From Sanghuangporus weigelae (Eukaryota; Basidiomycota; Agaricomycetes; Hymenochaetales; Hymenochaetaceae), in contig CP137319.1 of assembly GCA_033182465.1 (NCBI GenBank), positions 2,480,001-2,544,000 of the forward strand: a DNA stretch of 64,000 nt. The letters run 5' to 3'. The notes beneath the pieces were generated by a model that had not been told where the DNA came from, did not search any database, and saw nothing but the letters and a program-made list of their open reading frames with translations. The position numbers were made by a program, and so were the translations under genes. This document shows positions 9,561 through 19,625 of this stretch, piece after piece; position 1 is the first letter of the stretch, and the number at the start of each line of letters is the position of its first letter.

Positions 9561-11006
9561 GTCACCTCGTAGCTAAGAAACTTTGTCGCAAATTTCATTT
9601 CAAATACCGAAACTCTCATTGCTCATTGAAACTCCTTGGTACTTTCTGTTAGCAGAGGAGTGTCACAGTTCTGTTGGGGGCTGTTCTGTAGGATCAAGAC
9701 GAATGGAATGGCGGAAGGATGACTATAGGCTAAAGCTGGGATGATTTCCGAAGGGTTAAGCTAAGTTCCGAAGCGGTTTCGGAGGCGATGAGTAAGTTTG
9801 AGATTTAAGGCTGCTGAAAGTATGCGGGGGTGGGGATTTGATCGGACAAGAGATGCTAAGAAGCAAGCGGGAGAAGTCGAAGCGAGGGGGATCGGCGGTG
9901 GCGATACGATGGTACGAACGATATCCTCACAGGTAACCCTTCAATGGATTCGAACCCTGGGGACTAGAAGACGATGAGACGAAGCTTGGGACGATATTCC
10001 CAAGGCTTAGAACGAAGCTAGAGTGATCTTACAAGGATCCGATATGATGCGACGGGATGCGACGAAACGCGAGGTATTTCGCAGCGTAACGATGCGAAAC
10101 GACGCGGAAACGGAGCGGGGAGACGAGAGCTGATTAGGGAGACGAGTAGTTTTCGAGTGAAGAATCTCTAACAGCAACGCGAGTTGAACTGAGCACACTA
10201 ATCTCGGAACGCGACTGTTAAGCAGAGGTTTCGGGACGTGTGAAGCAGAACTATCGTATATTTGATAGAGGCAGGGGAGTCGAAGTGAGTACAGCGAGAG
10301 TTGAAGTGATTCGACTATAGCAACGAGAGAAGACGAGCAGGACTAGAAATGGGCTTTCAGATCCGGACTCAACTCCTGTACTGAACTGAACTGTCTCCTC
10401 TACGCGAATAGATTGTCTATTTATAACATTGTCCATCCTGAGCCTTCGAAGCATCAGGGAGCATAAACGAAGAGAAGTCGGAAGGCATATCATAAAAAGG
10501 GGAGCATGGAGAACAAAAGATGAGGTGAACATATCTGGAAAGTGGCGAGCATATAGATCATAGGGCATAAAACAAAATATGAGCGCATATAGAACATAAA
10601 GGGGAAAAGTCGGAGCACAATGCATCGGTTCGAAGCTTGGGAGGCGTCGGTGGTCGAGTCCGAGTTTCTCAATTCAAACCTCGAGATTGGGACTGATAGG
10701 ACGAATCAGCTGAGCCTTCCTTTGTGGAGTCGACTGGGTGGCTCAGGTGTCCGATCTGCTACCCTTGTGTGATTTCCAACGTCGTAAGTCCTCTTCAGGC
10801 GGCAGTCCGATGCGCGAGGCTGTAATAGACCATTCCGCTTCGAATCTTGTTGATCCGCACTGGGTTAAGCTGTTACGACGCGGAACGTGGCGGAATATGT
10901 GTCACGTGCGTGATTTCGGACTTAGCGTGTCGGTGCTTCTTACATCGTGTTCCGTATCTCCGTTTTATACATTCGTTTAGTTTGCTCTTCTTCAAACTCT
11001 GTCAGT

Positions 11007-13029
11007 ATGGCCATCAGCACACGTCGTAATGCTGTGCCACCTCACCCTGACCGAATTCCGTGCGACCCGGACCTCATACCCATGCCCGATTTCTCCTTGG
11101 CTCTTTACGACGACGCTCGGCGAGACTACAAACGAACTCTGAGTAACTTGGATGATGCTGAAATTAAGTGGTTTATGGAACAGACTTGGCGGATTTGGAC
11201 AGCTCAGGCTAAGATATGGTGGAACACATACGGTTCTAATCAGGCAAGTCACTCTCTCTCGGCTCCCGCCTCTTCTGCTCCCGTCGCTGGTCCGTCCTCG
11301 GCTGTTGATCTTGGTGCCGCTGCAAATCAGGCACCAGAAAACTCTGGTGCTTCTCTGGCTCCGTCAGCTGGCTCTTGTGCAAACTCACGCCCCGCGTCGC
11401 CGATCCCCCTCATCCAGATTGCGGCCCCTGCACCTGCTGATATCGCCATCGCACCATCTGCTGCTGCTGCTGCTTCTACTGCTGCTCTCACCGCTGCTCC
11501 TGCTCCGGCCCCAGCTCCGTTACCGCGCGTCCCCGTTCCGGCTGCCGCTCCAGTATTCCCTCCTCCGGCAGCTGCTGCTGCCACCCACCTTCCCTTTGTT
11601 GCTGCCGCTCCTATCGTTGCGCCTCCCGTCATTGCTGCTGCTGCTGCTGCTCCGGTTCCCGATGCTTTTCAGTTTGGTCCTGATCTTCTTCAAGACCGTC
11701 GGTCGACTTATGTCTTGCATTCCTCCATTGAGGCCCGGCTTCGTAAGCTTCAACACGTCCCTCTTTTCCATTTCACAACTCGCGGTCTCAAGAGCCAAGT
11801 TGACTCACACCAGCAGTCTCTGACTGACCACTCCTATCGTCTGGAGGTTGTCGATGGCGCTTCTGCTCTGGTTCCAGCTACCTCGTCATTTCTCTCCAAG
11901 AAGGTTCCCTCAGACGACATGCTCGACCTACACCAGTTCAGGGAAGCTCAACTCAACTTTCTTGATGCTATTCGCAATGCTCAGTGGCCACCCGAAGTCA
12001 TTGATATGTGGGATGACCTTTTTCACAATATTCTTTCCCATCCATCCAACCTTCATCCGACTATCAATGGCCAGCACCCTCTGTTGGTCTACCTTGCTCG
12101 CATTCGCACTATGTGGCACAATGACCTCGAAAAGACCGGTGCCCACCCTTTTGTCAATCGGGTTGATGAGATTATGTTCAATCAGATCCTACAGGAACTC
12201 CAAGCGGCTCAGCATCTAAAGCAATGCACCGAACTCCAACAACTCATGGCCTCCATGTCCGTAAGTTGTCGTCTCATCTCTGCCTCTCCTGTACATGGTC
12301 TCATCATCCTTCATATGTACGATATACTCTTCTTTTCCCCTTTTATCACCTATATATATCTATCTTGTTCCGCAATCCTTTCTGATTGTGATGCCGCCTT
12401 TCTGCGATGCCACCTTTTGGTGATGATCTTCTTGTTCCACAACTCTGTCTGGTTGTGATGCCGCTTTTCTGCGATGCCGCTGTCCTATCTGACTGTGATG
12501 CTGCCTTTCTGCGATGATTCACTCCTCTGTTGCAAACATGTCTGTTTGTATTTCTCTCTGTCTGTCTATCTGTCTGTCTGTCTGTCTGTCCGTCTGTCTG
12601 TATGCCCATGCATCTTTCCATCAGGCTTCGAGCTCAGCTGCCCCACCCAGGGTCACTGGTTCTCGAAAGCGTCGTTTCGGCACAGACACTGTAAACTCCC
12701 CGCCGCTCACATCTTCTTCCTTTTGGCCTCGAAAGGCCGAGCCTTTTCGGCATGGCACAAACGCGATCCCCATCGTTTGTGCCGTCTGCCTTGGTTTTGG
12801 GGACCATGATGTCCAGTCATGCTCCAGAGTGAAGCTCTGGGATGGCTCCCAGCCCACCCGCTGTCATCGAGGACCTGGGGCTGCCCTGCTCAACCGAGCA
12901 GGCCAACCTGTCTGTATCCGCTTCCAACTTCTTGTTGGATGTTCCACTCGACACCCTTACCTACACGAATGTTCCGGGTGTGGGTCTCCAACCCATGGAG
13001 CAACAGGATGCAAACTCGCTCAGAAATAG
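11007..13029 (+). CDS. Gag-like protein of the YR retrotransposon (spliced)
   Basis: Exons 11007-12260 and 12625-13029 give 552 residues. The start MAISTRRNAVPPHPDR is shared with copy 2. Residues ~85-245 are an Ala/Pro/Ser-rich low-complexity tract. The centre (DLLQDRRSTYVLHSSIEARL, DMWDDLFHNILSHPSN) is a conserved helical region. The second exon has two Cys/His clusters, CAVCLGFGDHDVQSC and HECSGCGSPTHGATGC, resembling zinc knuckles that could bind the element RNA. Donor GTAAGT at 12261 and acceptor CAG at 12622-12624 are matched in copy 2 (GTGAGT and CAG), so splicing is a conserved property. Without splicing, the protein loses the zinc-binding exon. The last 188 nt overlap the RT frame. 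Confidence 0.8.
12261..12624 (+). repeat. Gag intron with a TCTG microsatellite and degenerate ~50-bp repeats
   Basis: The intron contains about ten TCTG units (roughly 12,556-12,602) and, upstream, three or four imperfect copies of a unit built around TTCTGCGATGCCGC and GATTGTGATGCCGC. The equivalent intron of copy 2 (about 26,319-26,745) has related GCGATG/CATCGC-type repeats. Typical introns in this window are 50-70 nt, so this 364-nt intron is exceptional. Confidence 0.7.
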
Positions 13030-14980
13030 ATTCCCTCCTTCCTCCCCATATAATTATTCTGAGTGGCATTCTGACTTGCTTCGTTTTGACCTCCTTTCTC
13101 GCTACCTCACCCTTATACCTTTTCTTTATAATGGATTTCAAGCGGGTGTCCCTGCGATTACTCATTCTTTCTGTCCCTCGAACTCCGCTTCGCTATACAA
13201 ACATCAAGATATATTTGACTCCATTGTTTCTGTGGAATTCTCGGCCGGCCGTTATTTTGGCCCTTTTTCACGCTCTCAACTGGAAGCCCTTATTGGGCCA
13301 TTTCAATCATCCCCTCTCTCCCTTGTGCCCAAACCCAATTCGGACAAATTTTGTCTGGTACAGAACCTATCCTTTCCTTACAACCAGAGGCTTATTTCGC
13401 CTTCCATTTCCGTCTCGTCTATTAACTCTCATATTGATTCAGACCTCTTCCCTTGTACCTGGGGCTCATTCCTCACGGCTTCCCTACTCTTACTTCGACT
13501 TCCTCCTAATTCTCAAGGGTCCTGTCGCGATGTTGCTGATGCTTTTCGCACCATTTCTTTGGCCCCAGACCAATGGCCGGGTGTTGTCATCCGTCTATCA
13601 GAGAATGATCGCTTCGCACTCAATGTTGCGAATTCCTTTGGTCTCTCTTCTGCAGGTGGAGTCTGGGGACTCCTGGCAGATGCCTTTTGTGATATCCTAT
13701 CAGGTTATGGAGTCGGACCCATCATCAAATGGGTCGACGATTTTCTTTTTCTTCGTGTTCTATGGTCTGAGTTACATTCATATAATCAAAAGCGTACCGT
13801 ATGGGCTGGCCGAGTCAAACAAATCGGATGCTTACAAGTCCGATCTCGTTTTCTTTTCATTGGTGATTCTCTTTCTGATGGCCGTCTCGAGGAATTTTCC
13901 GACAGTATGGAGTTTCCACTCAGATCGCTTGCTGCTCTCTCTTCTCAAACCCCTTCTCTTCCTGAATCAACGATTTATTCAAACGATTCTTTGTATGCTT
14001 ATTCGTCAGGTCATGTTGACCAGATTTCCCTTCGTCTTGGTGTCCCTTGGAAACCTGAGAAAACTACCCCCTTTGCTTCGACAGTCACGTACCTGGGTTT
14101 CCTCTGGGACTTGGACACCAAAACTGTTGCGCTTAGTGCTGCGAAAACCTCAAAATACATGTTGGCCATCCAACAGTGGCATTCCAGACGGCGACACACT
14201 CTCAAAGACGTCCAAGAACTTTATGGAAAGCTACTCCATGCTAGTCATGTCCTCCCTGCGGGCCGGGCTTACCTGTTCGGCCTGGAATCCATGCTACCAA
14301 CTTACGGTAGTCGTCCAGACTGTCTTCACCGACCTGCGAAGTCAGTCCGGGACGAACTTGACTGGTGGACAGCCCAGCTCTCCTCTCCAACGCTCTCCCG
14401 TCGAATCCCCTCCACTGACGAGTTCCCTGAACTCTATGCATACTCAGACGCAAGTTCGGGCTTTGGAATCGGCCTCTTCCAACTCCACTCTTGGGGCGCA
14501 TACCGTTTACGGCCGGGCTGGAAGAAAGATGGTCGCAAGATTGCGTGGGCTGAAGCTGTCGGAGTTGAGCTCCTCCTCCGCACTCTCCTACTCACCTTAC
14601 CCTATGGCAGCAAGGTCAAGATCTACTGTGACAATACAGTCGTCCTTGGTGGATGGCGGGCTGGGCGGAGTCGAAACAAGGCTGTCAACGACGTCCTCAA
14701 GCGTGTCCACGCGCTTGTTTCGGAGAATGACCTCTCGCTCATTCTCCGATACATTCAATCAGCCTCCAACCCTGCTGACCAGCCCTCTCGGGGCATCTAC
14801 ACTCCAGGGCCTCGCCTCCCCATCATCTCTCTCCCATCGGTGCTCACTCCCTTCCTCGAGCCAGTTCTCTTTGGTGAGATCTCTGACCAGCCGGCTCCCA
14901 GCATGCTCCCCAAGCCGAAGAAGGCCCCCATCTCGAGCCCCCTGGATGAGCTCTTTGATAATGAGGATCGATCGCTCTGA
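12842..14980 (+). CDS. Reverse transcriptase-RNase H of the YR retrotransposon
   Basis: The 712-residue frame is uninterrupted. RT motifs: SPLSLVPKPNSDKFCLVQNL, then CRDVADAFRTI with the first catalytic Asp (residue ~228) and KWVDDFLFLR with the Asp pair (~300). RNase H follows: AYSDASSGFG (Asp), WAEAVGVELL (Glu), IYCDNTVVLGGW (Asp) and SNPADQPSRG, so the metal-binding residues are present. The first Met (12842) lies inside the Gag second exon, in the +1 frame; translation could start there or arise by frameshift. No protease domain is seen. The frame ends 20 nt into the recombinase frame. Catalytic motifs look intact. Confidence 0.9.
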   Translation: MAPSPPAVIEDLGLPCSTEQANLSVSASNFLLDVPLDTLTYTNVPGVGLQPMEQQDANSLRNRFPPSSPYNYSEWHSDLLRFDLLSRYLTLIPFLYNGFQAGVPAITHSFCPSNSASLYKHQDIFDSIVSVEFSAGRYFGPFSRSQLEALIGPFQSSPLSLVPKPNSDKFCLVQNLSFPYNQRLISPSISVSSINSHIDSDLFPCTWGSFLTASLLLLRLPPNSQGSCRDVADAFRTISLAPDQWPGVVIRLSENDRFALNVANSFGLSSAGGVWGLLADAFCDILSGYGVGPIIKWVDDFLFLRVLWSELHSYNQKRTVWAGRVKQIGCLQVRSRFLFIGDSLSDGRLEEFSDSMEFPLRSLAALSSQTPSLPESTIYSNDSLYAYSSGHVDQISLRLGVPWKPEKTTPFASTVTYLGFLWDLDTKTVALSAAKTSKYMLAIQQWHSRRRHTLKDVQELYGKLLHASHVLPAGRAYLFGLESMLPTYGSRPDCLHRPAKSVRDELDWWTAQLSSPTLSRRIPSTDEFPELYAYSDASSGFGIGLFQLHSWGAYRLRPGWKKDGRKIAWAEAVGVELLLRTLLLTLPYGSKVKIYCDNTVVLGGWRAGRSRNKAVNDVLKRVHALVSENDLSLILRYIQSASNPADQPSRGIYTPGPRLPIISLPSVLTPFLEPVLFGEISDQPAPSMLPKPKKAPISSPLDELFDNEDRSL

Positions 14981-16100
14981 GACTTCGAACAGTTCTGGTG
15001 CTCTTGACCCCCAAACTCTGCGTCCTGATGTCCCGGCAAAATCAAGGCTGAAGCTTTGGAAGCCAGCTCCTTCAACGGTCTCTCTCTCTGTCATTCCCCT
15101 TGGTCTACAAAACCGTGTGGTTGACGTACTTGCGTCGTCACTCAAAGAATCAACATTGCAAACTTATGGCTCTGGGCTTGCCCAATTTCATCGGTTTTGC
15201 GATGACTTAAATATCACTGAGGAACTTCGAGCACCCTGTTCCCCTGATCTGTTAGCTGGTTTTATTGCCTCCCTGGCTGGTTCTTACTCAGCATCCTCAA
15301 TTGCGAACTACGTGTTTGGCATTCGAGCCTGGCATGTTCTCCATCATGTCCCATGGGAAATAAATGAAATTGAACTCAAGTCGCTCCTGCGCGGTGCAGG
15401 TGCTCTTACCCCTGAAACCTCCAAACATCCACTGCGTGCGCCATACACGCCTGCAATAATTGAATCCCTTCATGCTTGCCTTGACCTCTCAGATCCTCTA
15501 GACGCTGCCGTCTTTGCCTGCCTGACAACATCCTTTTATGCTTGTGCTCGCCTTGGAGAATTCACTGTTCCAAATCAGTCAGCATTTGTCTCTCGTCTTC
15601 ATGTCAAGCCATCAGACGTCTCTGAGCGAACAGACCACCAAGGACATCAAGTACGTGCCTTCTCTCTGCCTACCACCAAAACAGCACCAAACGGAGAAGA
15701 AGTCTTTTGGGCCGCCCAAGATGGGCCTAGCGACCCTTTCTCTGCATTTCAAAACCATCTGGCCATAAATTTCCCTCCCCCCGACGGTCCTCTCTTTGCT
15801 TTTCGGACTGACAGCGGTCACCAGGCACTTACCAAGTCCATGTTCCTTAAGCGCCTTGAGCGAGTGGCCCACGAGGCTGGCCTCAATCCTTTGCACGGCC
15901 ATAGTATTCATATAGGCGCCACATTGGAATATCTCCTTCGTGGGGTTCCCTTTGATGTTGTCAAGGCGATCGGACGTTGGGCATCTGATGCCTTTACTTT
16001 ATATCTGCGCAAACATGCCCAAATTCTGGCCCCTTACCTTCAGGCTATCCCTGAAGTGCATGATCAGTTCGTTCGATTAACCATGCCCCCTCCAAGATAA
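14961..16100 (+). CDS. Tyrosine recombinase of the retrotransposon, with HxxR changed to HxxH
   Basis: From the ATG at 14961 the frame gives 379 residues; it overlaps the RT stop by 20 nt. The N-terminal SAM-like part (LKESTLQTYGSGLAQFHRFC) is typical of phage-integrase folds. The catalytic domain has the first Arg in CARLGEF, then HGHSIHIGATLEYLLRG, GRWASDAFTLYLRKHAQ with the nucleophilic Tyr, and LAPYLQ. The HxxR box reads HSIH, so the second catalytic Arg is His. The codon is CAT, one G-to-A step from CGT. Relatives I know of read HxIRIGATLEY at this place. The enzyme is therefore probably impaired, although the frame is otherwise intact. In this family the recombinase inserts the circular or linear cDNA. 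Confidence 0.85.
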   Translation: MRIDRSETSNSSGALDPQTLRPDVPAKSRLKLWKPAPSTVSLSVIPLGLQNRVVDVLASSLKESTLQTYGSGLAQFHRFCDDLNITEELRAPCSPDLLAGFIASLAGSYSASSIANYVFGIRAWHVLHHVPWEINEIELKSLLRGAGALTPETSKHPLRAPYTPAIIESLHACLDLSDPLDAAVFACLTTSFYACARLGEFTVPNQSAFVSRLHVKPSDVSERTDHQGHQVRAFSLPTTKTAPNGEEVFWAAQDGPSDPFSAFQNHLAINFPPPDGPLFAFRTDSGHQALTKSMFLKRLERVAHEAGLNPLHGHSIHIGATLEYLLRGVPFDVVKAIGRWASDAFTLYLRKHAQILAPYLQAIPEVHDQFVRLTMPPPR

Positions 16101-16300
16101 TTGCCTAATTCTCTTTGGCTCGAACTGGTCTTGCACTTCTGCGGCATTGGCCTCCTTTACTTTTCCGTGAAATCTGTGAGTGTTTCCGCCCGCCTCCTAC
16201 TCATGTGGGTTCTCGCTACGTCTCGTCGCGTCGCAGGCTCCTACACTCTGGGTGACGACCCGTAGCTGATTGTTCTGCCACTTGTAGGTCCGGGCATGAC

Positions 16301-16339
16301 GATGGGAGCCGGAGCCGCTTTCAGCGGCTGGCACCCATC
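16301..16339. repeat. 3'-terminal hairpin of the retroelement
   Basis: GATGGGAGCCGGAGCCGC pairs with the following GCGGCTGGCACCCATC around a short loop. The structure is conserved in copy 2 at 25217-25255, where it is one of the best-preserved parts. It is followed by a polypyrimidine run. Confidence 0.65.
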
Positions 16340-16600
16340 TCCTCTTCTCTTCTCCTCTCTTCTTTCTCTTGATAATGCAATGTATATTATTACGACACTA
16401 GTACAGAGAACAAAACAAATGTTGTCTTTCTTGTACAGCGAGTACGGAATGAAGGACGCAGATTATGACTTGGAAAAAAAATCAGCAGGCATGTCTCATG
16501 GTATACAATTGGATCATGCACTCAGTTTTGAGAAAATTGCTACGTGGTGAGCTACAAAAGTGGATCTGTAATAGGTGTTCAAAGGACCGGTTAATGACTG

Positions 16601-18999
16601 TATCTCGCGAAAGTATTTATTCGACCAATCCCTTATCTTGGTCGTCGAAAATGCGCAACTATCGTGTCGGAAGTCTTCTTTGGTCTCGGCTACTAATTTC
16701 GATTTCGAAGGCCCGACTGTGTTTCTTTCCTTGGGTTTCCCCTTGTCTCGTTTTTTCAAATTTCTCGTACGACTCTCTTTCTCGACGTGTATAAATAGAT
16801 GATGGTTACGTATGTTCACGAGCCAATTATCCAGACCTTTCCTTTCGTATTATCTTCGTCTGTTATATCAGATTCGGGCACCGTTTTAGAGACGGGAGTC
16901 TTCGTCTTCAATTGTCTTTTCTCTTTAAAGCTGTGAAGGATAATTCAGATCACTTTGATTCCATCGAGTGGCCCCCAACGGCACAAAATGATGTTGTGAT
17001 GTTACAATTATCCACCGTCGCTGGATCAGCAGTACGGCGGACATAAGTAGTATGCAGCATGGGAGGTTTGAGAGAAAGTATGGTCACCAGCTGAGGAATC
17101 AACCCGAGAAGGACGGAACACGTACAGGGGACGAAAGTGCGATACAGACTGAGCATTAATTGACCCGGACAATGAATTGTGTGTTGACAGCATTCCCACA
17201 ATACTTGTATGCATTAAGTCGGTACTGGTGGTTGTCCGTGAGTCCATAGTCTGCACTATTGGTCGTTCTCGCAAATTCAGAAGAGTCGCTCCGTCGTTAA
17301 TGTTTACAATGGGTACGGTCATTATGTCTACTTTATATAACCATCAAGAAAAGAGGATATGGCCATTTAGGAAGAGAACGAGCTCAACTGATGTCCACTT
17401 GCGGCGAGGATGCACTGCTCAGAGTGAGGAAGAGCCACGATGTCGGCAAACGGCATGCGCAGCCGGCTTGTAGTGACAAAGCCATCTACTAGTAGACGAC
17501 ATTGGCACATTGCACATAAAAGCTTGGTCTTGACATAGCTACAGTCTCGCTATGGTTAACACTGGATCCAAGAGAAATCGCAGCGTGCTGGGGAGAGTGA
17601 GGAACACGGTCGTTCAAGTTGAAGCTGCGCAGATCGACAACCTGCTTATCTAAGTTATCTTGGTAACCAATATTTGAGAAGTCGTAATTTTTCCCGTCTC
17701 GTGCTGCCTCACAATGTCGACCCATTGTCCGATAGGACTCAGCCTGATGCCGTTCTATCCAATCATATATAAACGTTATGCCTGTCTGGTCTATTGATTT
17801 TGCTTTCCTTGGTTGTGTTCCGCCTGCAAAACATTTGGGGTGCTAGGTGACCATTTGTAGATGTGCTGTACGAGACGGCACGGTATTCTAGTACTGACTA
17901 GCGTAAACACAGATTTTCACGGGGTGGCGAAGTCATGCGTCCTTCGATTCTCAAGCACACTAATCCGCGGGGCGGCATTATTCATTTCCGCACTGCTCTT
18001 CTTCGCGACTGTCAAGTGTTCCCCTATCATTCCGCACGGTGTTCTCGTCAAGATCTTTTGTCATCATTCGTTCGTAGCAGGTATCTATCACGTTCTGGGC
18101 TGTAATATGCTCGTGGGTCAGTCTAACTCCGACGCTCTCTCAGTATTAATCTTTCTTGCAATACTTCGATTCTTGAAAATTGGATGCATATCCGAGTTTG
18201 TCACTGAAGGAACGAAAAGTTTGACGCTTCAGGTAAAGACAATAAAGCTAGGCTCTTTATAATGCGCAGAACAGGCCGACCACCTCGGACAGCGTTTTAT
18301 GTCGGGCATTAGACACGTCAGTAGGACAGTTAGCTCTTATTGGTCAGAGCAGTAAACTACGATGATAACGACATTATTGGTATGGTCGGACAATGGAAGC
18401 TTACAGTGCTTGTCGAGGACCGAGGGCAAACAAGGCCGCTCTGAGTACAACTTTCTTTCGAGAAACGGACTGCGGGAGCCAGTAATGAATCTATCTTCTG
18501 AGCGCTTCCCGCCGTTTCGTATCACTGATGCAGGTGCAATGCGATGCTGGTTACGTGAACAGAACAGACCGCTAAACGATGGATTCGGAACACGGTCGAA
18601 CCAGTACCATCCAGGGCCAAACGCAATAAAATTTTCAGGCGTCTCTCCACGTTTTAGCTACCAATCCCCGGACCATCCCTTTCGTTACTTGCAGGAAACG
18701 CTTGAGAGCAATAACAAAGATTCGGGATAACGTGAAAGGCCATAATTTATGCACGTCAAGATAAGCCTCTCTGGGGTGCATGTGTCACTATTTGAGTGGT
18801 CGAAGTGAGACCCGGCAGATTTACACTTCCATATGCGATCATTTCCTATGATCAGGGCACTCAAGAAGTCCCTGCTTTTGAAGGAAGGCGGCGACCAACA
18901 TTCCCTGACGCTCTGAACTCGACATTCAATTCTTAATGGCCACAATGATTAAGTCCAGATGCTGTTCCCTCTCGGTGCTTTCCTCCTCTCAGAACACTA
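16601..18999. other. 2.4 kb without a recognisable gene
   Basis: Several frames of 60-130 codons exist (17026-17322 minus, 17861-18262 plus, 18362-18730 plus), but none shows a domain, signal peptide with plausible body, or consistent exon pattern. I see no repeat apart from the outer transposon end. Confidence 0.35.
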
Positions 19000-19625
19000 A
19001 TGGACAACGACAATTTTGACTGGCTCACCCATATGAGTGAGTATATTCATCCCATAGTTTTATTATTTTTCACAGCTTCTTCCTCTCTACCAGCCGAGGA
19101 AGACTTTGATCGCTATATTGCTGAAAACATCCCATTAGACAACGAGGTGGCAAGTCTGCTTTTGGGGGAAACAAACACGGGGACCCGGACCTCGCAGAAG
19201 TTGGCATTGATTGAGCACTCGGCGAACAAGGCGCAAGAGTCGGGCAACAATAACGTCACCGTACAAGGCGGCAAAGCCCCTGTACCAGAGACACAAAGAA
19301 ACGAAACCCCATGCGGTCCTTGCAAATCTCGCAAGAAAAAGGTGAGATCCACCGTGAAGTCACCACTGGACAAAATTTTCCTCACCTATGTTTATCAAGT
19401 GTACAACTATTTCTCTTCAGCCACGGCTTTGCGAGTTTTGTTCAAAACGAGGCGAAAAGGAGTGTCCGTCTCGATTCGTCAAGATTGCTGGAGCAGGTAC
19501 ATCGTCAACTGTAAGCGAGCCTCAAGCATTTCCGATCTAAGAGACGATGTTGATTATGCGCCTCGGATAAGAAAATGAGCAAAGACAAAGACGGCTTTGT
19601 CTATGAATACATGGATGTCGATTGA
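19000..19625 (+). CDS. Small Zn(II)2Cys6 protein, copy 1
   Basis: Four exons, 19000-19036, 19076-19341, 19400-19510 and 19572-19625, give 155 residues with a closed frame (an alternative acceptor at 19093 would drop six residues). An acidic N-terminal region (EEDFDRYIAENIPLD) precedes a fungal binuclear zinc cluster: CGPCKSRKKK, then C across the intron, TTISLQPRL, CEFC, SKRGEKEC. Spacing C-x2-C-x6-C-x9-C-x2-C-x7-C fits the Gal4-type rule. The third intron ends just before Cys3. The last exon encodes a conserved tail, DKDGFVYEYMDVD. There is no fungal-specific transcription factor domain and the whole protein is far shorter than usual for this class. Probably a DNA-binding or decoy regulator; the role is an inference. 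Confidence 0.75.

Larger units (their letters stand above)
9502..16459 (+). mobile_element. Tyrosine-recombinase retrotransposon (DIRS/Ngaro-like), copy 1
   Basis: Boundaries come from comparison with the inverted, deleted copy at 25.09-28.02 kb. Shared sequence begins in the left hairpin and ends near the ACGCAGA at 16,452-16,458. Gene order is Gag-like (11007-13029, spliced), RT-RNase H (12842-14980) and tyrosine recombinase (14961-16100), each overlapping the next in a different frame. No aspartic protease, no integrase, no DDE transposase and no methyltransferase domain is seen. RT plus YR without a methyltransferase fits Ngaro better than DIRS. I did not find the split direct repeats typical of Ngaro; instead both ends carry hairpins. 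About 1.4 kb between ~9,575 and 11,005 is absent from copy 2. Confidence 0.85.
8540..16600. mobile_element. Outer transposon with TA-flanked inverted repeats, interrupted by nested insertions
   Basis: The 20-bp sequence CAGTCATTAACCGGTCCTTT at 8540-8559 recurs exactly, inverted, at 16581-16600. Both ends abut the dinucleotide TA (8538-8539 and 16601-16602), and similarity continues inward with one mismatch (TAAACA against TGAACA). A terminal CAG and TA target duplication are hallmarks of Tc1/mariner-pogo elements. Between the repeats lie a 386-bp MITE and the ~7 kb retroelement. Removing both leaves roughly 0.7 kb without a transposase, so the outer element was probably itself a MITE. A degenerate copy of the right end may exist near 9385-9412. 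The pairing is seen directly; the nested history is inference. Confidence 0.6.

Noticed and set aside
12543-12602. TCTG-rich run considered as CRISPR-like or regulatory array
   Set aside because: It is a simple tetranucleotide microsatellite inside a eukaryotic intron, with no spacer structure.
12819-16100. A 1093-codon plus-strand frame
   Set aside because: Only its last third (from 14961) is the recombinase; the first two thirds are an out-of-frame shadow of the RT-RNase H, which has clear catalytic motifs in the other frame.
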